A stretch of DNA of 64,000 bases from Ancylobacter defluvii (GTDB taxonomy: Bacteria; Pseudomonadota; Alphaproteobacteria; Rhizobiales; Xanthobacteraceae), in contig NZ_JAHBGD010000005.1 of NCBI RefSeq assembly GCF_018390605.1, forward strand, positions 186,001 through 250,000, given 5' to 3'. The position numbers and the translations under genes are program-made. Below, piece by piece: positions 9,690 to 17,945 of the stretch (position 1 is the first letter of the stretch; each line of letters begins with the position of its first letter). The notes beneath the pieces were generated by a model. It saw nothing but the letters and a program-made list of their open reading frames with translations. It made no database searches and was not told the origin of the DNA.

Positions 9690-10635
9690 TTGGCAGGTTC
9701 CGCGACAGTGCATCGAGGACGGCCATGCGGACCGCCACGCCCATTTCCACCTGTTCGCGGATCAGCGACTGCGCACCGTCGGCCACCGCCGAATCGATCT
9801 CGACACCGCGGTTCATCGGGCCGGGATGCATCACCAGCGCGTCAGGCTTGGCGTAGCGCAGCTTCGCCTCGTCGAGGCCCCAGAAGTGGAAATATTCCTT
9901 CACCGACGGTACGAAGGAACCGTTCATCCGCTCGCGTTGCAGCCGCAGCATCATCACGATGTCGACGTCGGCAAGGCCGCTTCGCATGTCGGTGTGGACC
10001 TCGACGCCGAAGCGGTCGATGTCGCGCGGCAGCAGCGTGAGCGGTGCCACCACCCGCACCGTCGCGCCAAGTGCCTGCAACAGCAGGATATTCGAGCGGG
10101 CGACGCGGGAATGGGTGATGTCGCCGCAGATGGCGACCGTCAGCCCCTCGATGCGGCCCTTGTTGCGGCGGATGGTCAGCGCGTCGAGCAGCGCCTGGGT
10201 GGGATGCTCATGGGCGCCGTCGCCGGCGTTCACCACCGCGCAATCGACCTTGCGGGCGAGCAGCTCCACCGCGCCGGAGGCGCTGTGGCGCACGATCAGC
10301 ACGTCCGGGCGCATGGCGTTGAGGGTGGCGGCGGTGTCGATCAGTGTCTCGCCCTTCTTGAGCGAGGAATTGGCCACCGCCATGTTCATCACATCCGCCC
10401 CGAGCCGCTTGCCGGCGAGCTCGAAAGACGATTGCGTGCGGGTGGAGGCCTCGAAGAACAGGTTGATCTGCGTGCGGCCACGCAGGGTCGCGCGCTTTTT
10501 CTCGACCTGCCGGTTGAGGGTCACGAACTCCTCGGCGAGGTCAAGCAGGCCGACGATCTCGCCGGGATCGAGGCCCTCGATCCCGAGAAGGTGCTGGCGG
10601 GCAAGCGTGAAGGAGGCAGTCGGGTTCGATGTCAT
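9682..10635 (-). CDS. pyrB: Aspartate carbamoyltransferase catalytic subunit
   Basis: This enzyme of 317 residues condenses carbamoyl phosphate and aspartate in the second step of pyrimidine synthesis. The carbamoyl-phosphate signature [13 protein letters not shown] and the [10 protein letters not shown] motif are present. The late MRLQRERM and [13 protein letters not shown] segments, which bind aspartate and phosphate, are also intact. The pyrC' gene follows with an 8-bp overlap. No pyrI is present, in line with the class of enzyme that pairs with a dihydroorotase-like partner. About 200 bp of AT-richer sequence upstream probably carries the promoter. Confidence 0.97.
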   Translation of the reverse strand: MTSNPTASFTLARQHLLGIEGLDPGEIVGLLDLAEEFVTLNRQVEKKRATLRGRTQINLFFEASTRTQSSFELAGKRLGADVMNMAVANSSLKKGETLIDTAATLNAMRPDVLIVRHSASGAVELLARKVDCAVVNAGDGAHEHPTQALLDALTIRRNKGRIEGLTVAICGDITHSRVARSNILLLQALGATVRVVAPLTLLPRDIDRFGVEVHTDMRSGLADVDIVMMLRLQRERMNGSFVPSVKEYFHFWGLDEAKLRYAKPDALVMHPGPMNRGVEIDSAVADGAQSLIREQVEMGVAVRMAVLDALSRNLPNA

Positions 10636-10839
10636 ATCGAAGTCGGCTGGATAGACGCTGATGTGGTCGGCCGCAAGCGCTTATCGGCGGTCGTCGCGGA
10701 AATCCCCGCCCGAACCCACCGCTGCTTCCCGGCTCGGTTGATCCGACTGGTATGCCGCATCGTCGTTCGGGAAGCGCGCCAGGAGCTTTGTCGGCGCGAA
10801 TTTAGCTAATCTACCAATTTAAAATATATCCATATCTTA

Positions 10840-11778
10840 TTATGAAGACAGATAATTAGCTGCCGATACGGCGAGTGGCATGGTGATGGTTGCGAAGACC
10901 ATCTGTACGGTCAGCATCTCGGCCAGCAGCGGCGCGTCGCCGCCCATCTGCCGCGCCAGCACATAGCCGTTCGGTGCCGAGGGCACGGAGGCGGCGATGG
11001 CGACTACCAGCAGATCGACCTGACGCAGTCCCAGCGCAAGGCCGAGGGCGATGGCGGCCGTCGGCAGCAGGACCAGCTTGAGAAAACAGGAGAGGAACGT
11101 TGCCGCACGCGCGCGGTGCAGGCTGTCGAGGCGCAGGCCGGCGCCCACCACCAGCAGACCGAGCGCCAGCGAGGAGCGGCCGAGTATGTCGACGAAAGTC
11201 ATCAGAACAGCGGGAATTACCACGTTGATTTCGTTGAGCAATGCGCCGACGACGCAGGACCAGACATAAGGATTGCGGGCGATCTGGGCGAGCATTTTCG
11301 GCGGCTCGGCACCGGCGCGGGCGCCATGGCGGGCGAGCACCACCACCGAGAGGATATTGAGCACCGGGATCATCACCGCCAGGCCGACGGCGGCGACCGC
11401 CAGCCCCTTGGGGCCGGCGAGCGCGCTGGATACCGCCAGCCCGATATAGGAATTCCAGCGCACCGAACCCTGGAAAAGCGAGGTATAGGAAGGACTTGTC
11501 AGCGAGAGCGCCCGGCTGAGCGGTCGGCGCAGCACCATCAGCGCCGCGCTGAGGCCGAGGATGGCGAGCAGAAGGGCGATGCCGACCTCCAGCACGGCCA
11601 CGCCGCCGAGGTCGGCGCGGGCGATGGAGACGATGATCAGTGCGGGAAAAAGCACGAAATAAGTGAGCTTTTCCAAGGCGATCCAGTGACTGGCCTCGGT
11701 GAGCAGCACCCGCTTCAAAAGCGCCCCGAGGGCGATGATCAGGAACACCGGGACGAGCGCGCCGAGAACGCCGGCCAT
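10840..11778 (-). CDS. AEC-family auxin efflux carrier-like permease
   Basis: This inner-membrane protein of 312 residues has about ten hydrophobic segments and the two-bundle pattern of the auxin efflux carrier (PF03547) family, whose bacterial members move malonate, malate and similar compounds. Typical features are the N-terminal LVPVFLIIALGALLKR and the internal Pro/Gly breaks ALAGPKGLAVAAVGL and PSAPNGYVLARQMGGD. It starts 2 nt after the ruvX stop and is probably co-transcribed with it. Substrate and direction of transport cannot be read from the sequence. Confidence 0.85.
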   Translation of the reverse strand: MAGVLGALVPVFLIIALGALLKRVLLTEASHWIALEKLTYFVLFPALIIVSIARADLGGVAVLEVGIALLLAILGLSAALMVLRRPLSRALSLTSPSYTSLFQGSVRWNSYIGLAVSSALAGPKGLAVAAVGLAVMIPVLNILSVVVLARHGARAGAEPPKMLAQIARNPYVWSCVVGALLNEINVVIPAVLMTFVDILGRSSLALGLLVVGAGLRLDSLHRARAATFLSCFLKLVLLPTAAIALGLALGLRQVDLLVVAIAASVPSAPNGYVLARQMGGDAPLLAEMLTVQMVFATITMPLAVSAANYLSS

Positions 11779-11780
11779 GG

Positions 11781-12272
11781 TCAGGCGCTCGCGAGGAACC
11801 GCAGGCGGTCGAGGGCGCCCTGGAGGATGAAGGCGGCGGCATGCTGGTCCACCACCGCGGCCCGTTTCGCCCGGCTGACGTCGGCTCCGATGAGATCCCG
11901 CTCCACCGCCGCGGTGCTAAGCCTTTCGTCCCAAAGGATAATCGGAAATTCGGTGAGCTTGGCGAAGTTGCGGGCGAAGGCGCGAGTGGACTGGGCGCGC
12001 GGGCCTTCGCTGCCGTCCATGTTCACCGGCAGGCCGAGCACGAATCCGACGGCGCCGCGGTCGCCGGCGAGCTTCAGCACGCGGGCGGCATCCGGGGTAA
12101 ACTGTTTGCGCGCAATGGTTTCCACCGCCGCCGCCAAGCGTCGGTCGGGATCGCAGCTGGCGATGCCGATGGTCTTGGTGCCGAGATCGAGGCCGAGCAG
12201 CCCACCGCGCGGCGGCAGCTGGGCGTGGGCTTCCTCGATACGGAGAATGGGGGCGCTGGCGGGCGTGCTCAT
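11781..12272 (-). CDS. ruvX: Putative Holliday junction resolvase YqgF/RuvX
   Basis: This 163-residue protein has the RNase H-like fold. GLLGLDLGTKTIGIA carries the first catalytic aspartate, LWDERLSTAAVE the glutamate and AAVVDQHAAAFIL the last aspartate. The family processes pre-16S rRNA and may resolve Holliday junctions. The start ATG at 12272 is the first in frame and gives an N-terminal extension of about 25 residues common in alphaproteobacteria. Divergent from the metallo-hydrolase gene, with 174 bp between them. Confidence 0.93.
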   Translation of the reverse strand: MSTPASAPILRIEEAHAQLPPRGGLLGLDLGTKTIGIASCDPDRRLAAAVETIARKQFTPDAARVLKLAGDRGAVGFVLGLPVNMDGSEGPRAQSTRAFARNFAKLTEFPIILWDERLSTAAVERDLIGADVSRAKRAAVVDQHAAAFILQGALDRLRFLASA

Positions 12273-12446
12273 GGCTGTTGCGCTAGCACGCCCGGACAGG
12301 GGGCGCCAGAGCGTCCGGCCGGTGCAGTGGGGTGTACGATGCGGCCGATTTCCGCCGCGGATGGCCGGTGAGGCCGAAAAGCCGGCTTGAGCGCGCCGCC
12401 GGGCACCCTATGTTGCGGTCATCCTCGGCAGCCAGAGAGACGCTCC

Positions 12447-13151
12447 ATGAAGATTACGTGGTTCGGACATTCCGCCTTCCGCCTCGACTTCGCCGGCAAG
12501 GCGGTGCTGATCGACCCCTTCCTGTCCGGCAATCCGAGCTTCGGGTCGAGCCGCGACGTGGCGGTGCTGGGCACGGACTACGTGCTGCTGACCCACGGCC
12601 ATGGCGACCATGTCGGCGATACCGTCGCCATTGCCGAGGCGACCGGGGCGACGGTGGTCGCCAATGCCGACCTCGCCTCCTGGCTCGGGCTGCAGGGGGT
12701 GAAGAAGCTGGAGATGATGAACACCGGCGGCACCATCGGCCTCGACGGCTTCTCGGTGAGCATGGTGCGGGCCGACCACTCCTCCGGTGCGCTGGCGGAC
12801 AGCGCCTCGGTCTATCTCGGCAATGCCAACGGGCTGATCGTGCACGCCCCCGGCGAGCCGACCGTCTGGCACATGGGCGACACCGACATCTTCTCCGACA
12901 TGGCGCTGATCGCCGAGATCCACCGGCCGGAGATCGTGATCGTGCCGATCGGCAACCGCTACACCATGGGGCCGGAGACGGCGGCGCTGGCGGTGAAGCG
13001 CTTCCTGCCGGGATTGACGATCATCCCCTGTCATTACGGCTCCTTCCCGCCGCTGGAGCCGACGGCCGACCGCTTCGTCGGCTTCGTCGGCGACGAGGCG
13101 AGCGTGCATGTGCTGACGAGCGGCGAGCCGAAGTCGTTCGCCAAGGGCTGA
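12447..13151 (+). CDS. UPF0173 metal-dependent hydrolase (metallo-beta-lactamase fold)
   Basis: This is a 234-residue protein of the UPF0173 family. The start is set at the ATG at 12447 because the family opens MKITWFGHSAF; an in-frame ATG 60 bp upstream would add unrelated residues. The THGHGDHVGD motif supplies the HxHxDH metal ligands, and HMGDTD and PCHYGSFP supply later ones. The family is widespread and presumed hydrolytic, but no physiological substrate is established. It is the last host gene before the prophage, which begins 125 bp downstream. Confidence 0.92.
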   Translation: MKITWFGHSAFRLDFAGKAVLIDPFLSGNPSFGSSRDVAVLGTDYVLLTHGHGDHVGDTVAIAEATGATVVANADLASWLGLQGVKKLEMMNTGGTIGLDGFSVSMVRADHSSGALADSASVYLGNANGLIVHAPGEPTVWHMGDTDIFSDMALIAEIHRPEIVIVPIGNRYTMGPETAALAVKRFLPGLTIIPCHYGSFPPLEPTADRFVGFVGDEASVHVLTSGEPKSFAKG

Positions 13152-13240
13152 GACACCTCCGGCGCGGGGAGGCGGCCGGCCGTCAATGACTGCCGCTCCG
13201 ATTGCGGAGGGGCGCTCGCCGAGCGAGCCGGCGGGGGCCC

Positions 13241-13276
13241 CTTACCCCGACCCTCTCCCCGACGGAGAGAGGGAGG
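13241..13276. repeat. Host intergenic palindromic repeat interrupted by the prophage
   Basis: The sequence ccctctccccgacggagag with its flanks is one copy of a dispersed palindromic repeat family. Related copies occur at 57876-57990 and 61078-61126. Before integration this copy formed the 3' end of the host gene now starting at 54773. The prophage target duplication ggagg forms its right edge. Confidence 0.75.
13272..13276. repeat. Target site duplication, copy 1 (ggagg)
   Basis: The five bases ggagg directly precede the prophage terminal TG. The identical five bases follow the terminal CA at 53889-53893. Mu-type transposition duplicates 5 bp, so the pair marks the integration site. Confidence 0.92.
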
Positions 13277-13303
13277 TGAAGCGCGACAGATGAATCTGCA
13301 GCG
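13277..13303. repeat. Prophage right-end terminal inverted repeat
   Basis: This is the outer 27 bp of the prophage end next to the methyltransferase module. It matches the other end (53862-53888, reverse complement) at positions 1-4, 9-12, 15, 19-25 and 27. The longest shared block is TCTGCAG. By analogy with Mu these bases should hold the outermost transposase binding site. Confidence 0.85.
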
Positions 13304-13360
13304 TGGGACACATGATTTCGCACCGGCTGAAGCGGCCCGCAAGAGCCTGTTGAGAGGCAT

Positions 13361-13376
13361 GTAAGAGCCCTCTTAC
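13361..13376. terminator. Hairpin at the end of the last prophage gene
   Basis: gtaagag at 13361-13367 pairs with ctcttac at 13370-13376 around a 2-nt loop, overlapping the TAA stop of the terminal gene. There is no T-tract on the - strand side, so it may be a weak or Rho-assisted stop, or only an mRNA 3' stabiliser. Confidence 0.35.
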
Positions 13377-13660
13377 GACCCATCGGGATTGACCACCGGC
13401 TCGACCTCCACCAGACCCGCTTTAGCGAGCCACAAGCGCCAGCGTGTCGCGAACGCCGCCTGTGCTTGCTCTCGGGTGTCGGCACCACCCTGCGGCGGCC
13501 CGAACCCGTCTCCCGACACATGGACATGGCCAATCACCCAGGTCCAGAACACCTGAGGCCCTTCGGTATGGCGGGAGATTATACCGATCGGCACCTCGCC
13601 GCTCAGGACGCGGTAGCTCTCAAACTCTACGTCGTCTCGGCGGGACAATCTGAGCGCCAC
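13373..13660 (-). CDS. Unknown protein, last gene of the prophage
   Basis: This is a predicted 95-residue protein following the methyltransferase, with a 34-bp overlap. I chose the GTG at 13660 because an ATG at 13741 in the same frame would overlap the methyltransferase by more than 100 bp. The protein contains a Trp-rich core (PQVFWTWVIGHVHVSGDGFGPPQGG) and a helix with alternating Arg and Trp (FATRWRLWLAKAG). I do not recognise the family. Its place behind com and the methyltransferase suggests late expression with the DNA-modification module. Confidence 0.55.
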   Translation of the reverse strand: MALRLSRRDDVEFESYRVLSGEVPIGIISRHTEGPQVFWTWVIGHVHVSGDGFGPPQGGADTREQAQAAFATRWRLWLAKAGLVEVEPVVNPDGS

Positions 13661-14370
13661 TGTTTCAGCCTCGCCTTCGCTATCTCGAAATAGGCCCGCT
13701 CGAACTCTATGCCGACATAGGGCAACCCGCGTGCTGCGCAAGCAAGCCCCACGGTGCCGCTGCCCATGAACGGGTCAAGCACGGCGCCCTCCACCGGCAT
13801 CAGCAATCCCTCCATCAGCGCCACCGGCTTCCCGGCCATGTGGTGTTTGGGTCGCGGGATCGGCATGCGGAAGGCGCCCGGAGCGATAGGCCCGGCGAAC
13901 GGCCGCGCCCCATTGGTGCCCCAGATGACGAACTCCGCCTGATGGCGGTAGCGCCCTTTCTGCGGCCGCGAGGACTCGGTCTTGTCCCAGGGGATGATGC
14001 CCCGCCACACCCAGCCCGCGCACTGCAATGCGTCGGTCGTTGTCGGGAGTTGCCTCCAGTCAGAGAACACCGCGATGAGTGCCCCCGGCGCCGCCAACGC
14101 GCGTGCTCGGCCGAGCCAAAGCATCGACCACGTGAGGAACGATCTTTGGTCGCGGGCGTCGCCGGCGAACTCGGGATAAAGACCCTTGTGTTCGGACGAT
14201 TGATATTTGGAACTCGTGTCGCGTGCCTTCTCCGCCACCGTTACGCCGCCGGAGCAATAGGGCGGATCGCACAGCACCGCCGCGAACCCGCCCTGGAGTG
14301 CCGGAAGGATTTCGAGGGCGTCGCCGTGATAGAGCGTCGCGTTGCCGATCACTTCGGTATCGAAGCACAT
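13627..14370 (-). CDS. DNA (N6-adenine/N4-cytosine) methyltransferase in the Mu mom position
   Basis: This is a 247-residue SAM-dependent DNA methyltransferase. The catalytic motif DPPY is at about residues 35-38 and the SAM-binding motif DPFMGSGTVG near residue 199, so the order (catalytic motif first) is that of the beta class. No target-recognition insert is obvious, and the specificity cannot be read. The gene overlaps com by 22 bp and sits at the far right end of the prophage, where Mu carries mom. It probably modifies phage DNA late in infection to evade restriction. Its ribosome binding site AAGGTGA lies partly within the stem-loop described at 14373-14395. Confidence 0.9.
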   Translation of the reverse strand: MCFDTEVIGNATLYHGDALEILPALQGGFAAVLCDPPYCSGGVTVAEKARDTSSKYQSSEHKGLYPEFAGDARDQRSFLTWSMLWLGRARALAAPGALIAVFSDWRQLPTTTDALQCAGWVWRGIIPWDKTESSRPQKGRYRHQAEFVIWGTNGARPFAGPIAPGAFRMPIPRPKHHMAGKPVALMEGLLMPVEGAVLDPFMGSGTVGLACAARGLPYVGIEFERAYFEIAKARLKQWRSDCPAETT

Positions 14371-14531
14371 GTAGCGTCACCTTGGACATGACGCTCGGGG
14401 CGCTCGGGTTCGGGCTCGATCGGCCTCAGGGAATTCACGACGCCGCAGCGCCGGCATTTGATATCGATCCGCTGGCGGATCGGCTCGGCGCGGAAGAGAA
14501 GCCTCCCGCAGCCGCATTTCACGTCTCGCAT
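14349..14531 (-). CDS. com: Com-like zinc-finger translational activator
   Basis: This is a 60-residue protein resembling Mu Com. It has cysteines in a CxC...CxxC arrangement (Cys6, Cys8, Cys26, Cys29) and the typical text GRLLFRAEP...IDIKCRRCG. In Mu, Com binds the mom mRNA and opens an inhibitory stem so that mom is translated. Here com directly precedes and overlaps the DNA methyltransferase, and a comparable stem lies at that junction. The late C-terminal part is basic and not conserved. No strong ribosome binding site is seen ahead of the ATG at 14531. Confidence 0.85.
   Translation of the reverse strand: MRDVKCGCGRLLFRAEPIRQRIDIKCRRCGVVNSLRPIEPEPERPERHVQGDATCASIPK
14373..14395 (-). promoter_or_regulatory. 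Stem-loop over the methyltransferase ribosome binding site
   Basis: On the - strand AGCGTCA (14395-14389) pairs perfectly with TGACGCT (14379-14373) around a 9-nt loop. The ATG begins 2 nt after the stem. The AAGGTGA ribosome binding site is split between the loop and the 3' arm, so folding should block initiation. The arrangement closely parallels the translation-inhibitor stem of Mu mom, which Com relieves. Confidence 0.7.
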
Positions 14532-14665
14532 ATGGCCGCCGAATCAGGCACCTCGGCCGGGCTCACCAGAGCAACGGGGCGAGGTGGCGGTTATGCGTCA
14601 GCGCCGTCCGCGGGTCAGGTTCCCCAACATGCACCCGCGCCGGGGAAACCCGGACCTCGCCACCG
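14532..14665. other. Non-coding gap ahead of com
   Basis: This is a 134-bp gap between com and the upstream 100-residue gene. It contains a small ccggg-gaaa-cccgg hairpin near 14638-14651 and a long-range inverted repeat GGCGAGGT. Mu has its Pmom promoter here. Only a half copy (GCGGCCAT) of the late-region palindrome is visible, abutting the com start. No clear -10/-35 pair was found. Confidence 0.4.
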
Positions 14666-14968
14666 CTAGTCGTCGGCCACCACCACGCGCCGCCATCCGA
14701 GCGGAACCACGGTCGGGTCGGGTTCGACCGCATAGGCCGTCAGCTCGCCGGCGCCCTCGAAGGCTGGCAGGGTCCATTCATCAGGCGGCCCGGCCTGCGC
14801 ATGGACGACATAGGTGTGATCATCCTCGGCGACAAACGCCGTGACCCGATCGCTGTAGTAGCCGCCGAGGTCGACGATTTCGTTCGAGACGAGGGTGGTG
14901 CCTTCGGTTTCGCCGGCAATGATGGCCTGAAGCTGCTCGGGCGAATAGGTCCGGGTGATATAGGCCAT
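14666..14968 (-). CDS. Unknown prophage protein behind the fibre genes
   Basis: This is a 100-residue acidic protein starting MAYITRTYSPEQLQAI, with GAGGAG upstream of the ATG at 14968. A beta-rich middle (EIVDLGGYYSDRVTAFVAEDDHTYVVHA) is seen, but I recognise no family. It is the last gene of the tail-fibre cluster, 11 bp after the SGNH-like protein, so a virion-associated or host-interaction role is possible. Confidence 0.6.
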   Translation of the reverse strand: MAYITRTYSPEQLQAIIAGETEGTTLVSNEIVDLGGYYSDRVTAFVAEDDHTYVVHAQAGPPDEWTLPAFEGAGELTAYAVEPDPTVVPLGWRRVVVADD

Positions 14969-14979
14969 AGCTCTTCTCC

Positions 14980-16371
14980 TCAAGCCAACCGCGAGTGATC
15001 GAAAACCCCACTGTCGCGGATGTAAATGACAGCCGGGCGGGGGAAATGCAGCCCGTCGTTGGTCATCCAGTTGGCCGTGCCGTTCACCTTGAAGATGCCG
15101 CTGTTGCGGGTGCTCTCGACAACATCGGCGACGTCGAAGATGCCGCCAGAGAGGGGATGACCAACATCGCCCGACCGGAGGGCGCCAACAGTGCCGATGG
15201 GGGCGGGCACGAGACGGTTACCCGAGAGCACCGCCGGCGAGCCGTCGCGAAGCCAGTCGTTCACCGCCACACGGATCGGGTTGGCCGCATTTGGCGTCTG
15301 GCCGGCCAACGTGACGAAATTGTCGGTGCTCGTCACCGTCGACGGGGTAATGGTGGTTTGGAAGACCTTGCCCCCGGCGCCGGCAGCAAGTGCATCCGCA
15401 CATTCCTGCCAGATGTCGATGAGCGCGGCCTTCATCTGGTCGGCGGTCATGGAGCCTAGGCTGTTCACCCCGCCCTGATGGATGACGTTGGTTACCCATC
15501 CTTGCCGGGCGGCCGTCAGCCGATAGCGCAGATTGCCGGGCGCGCTCAGTTCGGCGAGGTTGGTGCCGGCAATGCCGCCCTTGAGCACCGGCACGAAAGG
15601 GGAAAGAGCGCGGCTGATCATCCCGAAGCCGGCGGTGGGAAGCGCGTCAGGGCCGCCGGCCTGATAAAAGTCGGCGGTTCCCTGCGCCTGGCTGTCGCCA
15701 AGAGCAAGCGCCGACGGGAGCCGGGTGCGGGCGATAATGGCGTAGGGCCACACATTGACCGACCGGGCGGCGGGAAGCGCTCCGGAACCGGGGAACGTTC
15801 GGTCGGCAACCGTATCGGTAGAGCCCTCACCCCACTCCGCATTGGACGCCATGTTTTCGTAGCTATAGCCGCCGGTGCCGCGGATGTACTGGATGAGCTG
15901 GAACAGGGTGCCCTGCAGCACGTCCATCGGCATGAAGTCGGTGCAGACAAACCGCCCGCTGCCCATGCCGATGGCGCGGCTACCCGCGCTCAGGAGTTGC
16001 ACACGGCCGGCTTCGTTCAGACCCGGATATTGAGCGCCGAGCAGCAGGGACGTATCCCAACCGGCCTGTTCACGCTTGCCCGTGTTGCGCGCGCCGTTGA
16101 AGTTGCCGATGACGACGGCGAACTCCCGCAGATCCTCATAGGCACTATGACCCGACACGGCGACAGTCTGGTTGCCCGAGGTGGCTGGGCCGTCCGTATT
16201 GATGCGGCAGTTGCTCATGACGAGGCCGTAGCGCTCGCCCTCGCCAAGCGGGAATTTCTCCCAGTTTCGCGGAAGCAGCCCCTCCCGCACCAACTGGTCG
16301 TTGCCCATGCGGCTCGTCAGCTTCGGGATGGTGACGCCGCCGGCGCGCTCGATATCAGCTTCGCTCAGCAT
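14980..16371 (-). CDS. Tail-associated protein with SGNH/GDSL hydrolase-like domain
   Basis: This is a 463-residue protein in the tail-fibre block. The ATG at 16371 overlaps the previous stop as TGATG. From about residue 230 the text resembles an SGNH hydrolase: a first block GDSQAQG with the nucleophile-type serine, a GIAGTN block and HQGGVNSLGSM, in the place of the usual GxND block. A late DWLRDG stretch follows; I could not find a confident DxxH. Such domains deacetylate surface polysaccharides, so this may be a receptor-modifying enzyme at the tail tip. The N-terminal 200 residues are unrelated to anything I know. Confidence 0.6.
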   Translation of the reverse strand: MLSEADIERAGGVTIPKLTSRMGNDQLVREGLLPRNWEKFPLGEGERYGLVMSNCRINTDGPATSGNQTVAVSGHSAYEDLREFAVVIGNFNGARNTGKREQAGWDTSLLLGAQYPGLNEAGRVQLLSAGSRAIGMGSGRFVCTDFMPMDVLQGTLFQLIQYIRGTGGYSYENMASNAEWGEGSTDTVADRTFPGSGALPAARSVNVWPYAIIARTRLPSALALGDSQAQGTADFYQAGGPDALPTAGFGMISRALSPFVPVLKGGIAGTNLAELSAPGNLRYRLTAARQGWVTNVIHQGGVNSLGSMTADQMKAALIDIWQECADALAAGAGGKVFQTTITPSTVTSTDNFVTLAGQTPNAANPIRVAVNDWLRDGSPAVLSGNRLVPAPIGTVGALRSGDVGHPLSGGIFDVADVVESTRNSGIFKVNGTANWMTNDGLHFPRPAVIYIRDSGVFDHSRLA

Positions 16372-16772
16372 CACTGACGCTCCCACTTGGACAGGGCCGA
16401 CATATTCCCGTTCGCGTCGCGGGTGATCGTCTGCACCCACGACGTGGTGCCGTCGCTGATCGTCTGCGTGAGCAGGTTGCCGCTGGCGTCTCGCGTCACG
16501 GCGGTGACGGCGCAATCATCCGGGTAGAACAGCGCGCCGGTGCTGTCCTTGAGGGCATTCCTTGCCGCCCCTGTCGATGCCCGCTCAAAGAGGCCTTTGA
16601 GAACGCCGAGCACGGTCGAAGGGCCGGCGCCGCTCCAGGCCGGATCGGCCTTCTCGCCGATCTCCGGGACGAACGGCGCCTGCGCCTCCAGCCCATCCAC
16701 CACATAGCTGCGAAAGTTCACGGTGCCGGCGGCGCCGTCTTTCACCACATAGCCTTTCGGCGTCGCTACCAT
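16371..16772 (-). CDS. Tail-fibre region protein, unknown
   Basis: This is a 133-residue protein overlapping both neighbours by TGATG, which decides the ATG at 16772. The C-terminal third holds two related segments, VTRDASGNLLTQTISDG and ITRDANGNMSALSKWE, that resemble short beta-hairpin repeats of the YD/RHS type. It is probably part of the receptor-binding apparatus with its neighbours. No enzymatic motif. Confidence 0.6.
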   Translation of the reverse strand: MVATPKGYVVKDGAAGTVNFRSYVVDGLEAQAPFVPEIGEKADPAWSGAGPSTVLGVLKGLFERASTGAARNALKDSTGALFYPDDCAVTAVTRDASGNLLTQTISDGTTSWVQTITRDANGNMSALSKWERQ

Positions 16773-17395
16773 CAGAGCCACCCGCTTTGTCTGGGATTGG
16801 AGAAGTCGAGGCGACCGACCGTCGCCTCGACCATGAACTGCATGTCGTCATGAAGGGCTTGGGCCTGAGCCAGCACGCCGGTCACCGCCCCGCCATCGAG
16901 CAGCACCGCCCAGTCGGCCGCGTCGGCCGAGGGCGTCTCGTTGGTCTGGCGCAGGGCGTAGAAGGTCGAGCCGGCATGCGTGACGGCGTCGCGCTTCTGA
17001 TAGGTGACGAACTCCTCCCAGGCACCGCGATACTCGACACCGGGCGGCCCCATGACCGCCGAGGCGACCGGCCGGGAATAGGTGAGCATCTGGCCATTGG
17101 CGGCGATCAGCGCTCGGCCGGCGGCGATGCGCTGGCGCGTGCCGTTCTTCAGCACGTACCATTCGATCGCCGTGCCCGCCTTCAGCGTGCCGAACATCTC
17201 GTCGTCGATCAGCACCGCCAGAACGACCGGCAGCTCGATGACGATGAGCCCGGCAACCGAGGACAGCACCCGCGGCTCCTGTTCGAGCGGCATCACCTTC
17301 AGCTCAACCTCGGTCCCGTCGAAGCTCGTGACGATGCCGGTGAAGTCGAAGCGCACGACGCGGCCGTGCTCTCCGGGGATGATCGGCAGATCCAT
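16772..17395 (-). CDS. Tail-fibre region protein with carbohydrate-binding-like C-terminus
   Basis: This 207-residue protein has a beta-rich N-terminal half of unknown type. A segment near residue 120 (YRGAWEEFVTYQKRDAV, then STFYALRQTNETPS and DWAVL) has the spacing of aromatic residues seen in CBM5/12-like chitin-binding modules common in phage fibres. A helical end carries HDDMQFMVEATVGRLDF. It lies between the fibre assembly-like gene and the small repeat protein, overlapping the latter by TGATG. Binding of a cell-surface glycan is inferred. Confidence 0.6.
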   Translation of the reverse strand: MDLPIIPGEHGRVVRFDFTGIVTSFDGTEVELKVMPLEQEPRVLSSVAGLIVIELPVVLAVLIDDEMFGTLKAGTAIEWYVLKNGTRQRIAAGRALIAANGQMLTYSRPVASAVMGPPGVEYRGAWEEFVTYQKRDAVTHAGSTFYALRQTNETPSADAADWAVLLDGGAVTGVLAQAQALHDDMQFMVEATVGRLDFSNPRQSGWL

Positions 17396-17397
17396 GG

Positions 17398-17943
17398 TCA
17401 GCTCCCCGTGCCGGGCCAGCTGACTTCGGCGGCCGCGCGGGCATCCTCGGCCGTCGCGGCCTCGTCGATCGCCCGCTTTGCCCCAAGGCGCGCCATCTCG
17501 ATCGCCGAGCCGATAACCAGCCAGTTGGTGTAGTTCGCGGTCACGACGGCGGCGACGCCGGCGAGATCCTCGGCCGTGATGCCAACCTCCGCAGCTAGCA
17601 GCGGATACGCGGCAGGATCGGGCGAGGTGTCCAGGGCAAAGCGCCGGGCTTCGTCGGCCTTGACCTGATAGGTCATGGCCTGCCCGGCGCCGGCGGTGAT
17701 GTACTTCAGGCGTTGGCGTTCTGCCGCGGTGTCGACGCTGCCCTTAAGCGTCAGCCTCAGGGCAACGAGGTCGACCACGACGGGCGGCGGTGCGGTCCAC
17801 GCACCATCGGCATAGGACCAGCCGACCTCGGCAGCGCCGGCCGCCACCCACAAAAGCGACGGACTGAACATCTCGGCGATGTCCCCTTCCGTCTCGATGC
17901 TCTCGACGGCAACGCCGTCTTCCACTCGCAGGAATTTCGCCAT
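17398..17943 (-). CDS. Tail fibre accessory or assembly-like protein
   Basis: This is a 181-residue protein starting MAKFLRVEDGVAVE, 2 nt after the fibre gene stop. The N-terminal part is a short beta domain. The C-terminal part (DTAAERQRLKYITAGAGQAMTYQVKADEARRF) is the helical pattern seen in many phage tail-fibre assembly or fibre-tip proteins. Its position directly behind a fibre gene fits a chaperone or tip role, but the assignment rests on context more than on motif. Confidence 0.55.
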   Translation of the reverse strand: MAKFLRVEDGVAVESIETEGDIAEMFSPSLLWVAAGAAEVGWSYADGAWTAPPPVVVDLVALRLTLKGSVDTAAERQRLKYITAGAGQAMTYQVKADEARRFALDTSPDPAAYPLLAAEVGITAEDLAGVAAVVTANYTNWLVIGSAIEMARLGAKRAIDEAATAEDARAAAEVSWPGTGS

Positions 17944-17945
17944 CG

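Noticed and set aside
13277-13310. Alternative prophage ends at TGAATC or TGGGAC within the right end
   Set aside because: Neither gives a matching 5-bp duplication at the other end, whereas TG at 13277 gives ggagg on both sides and the best inverted-repeat register.
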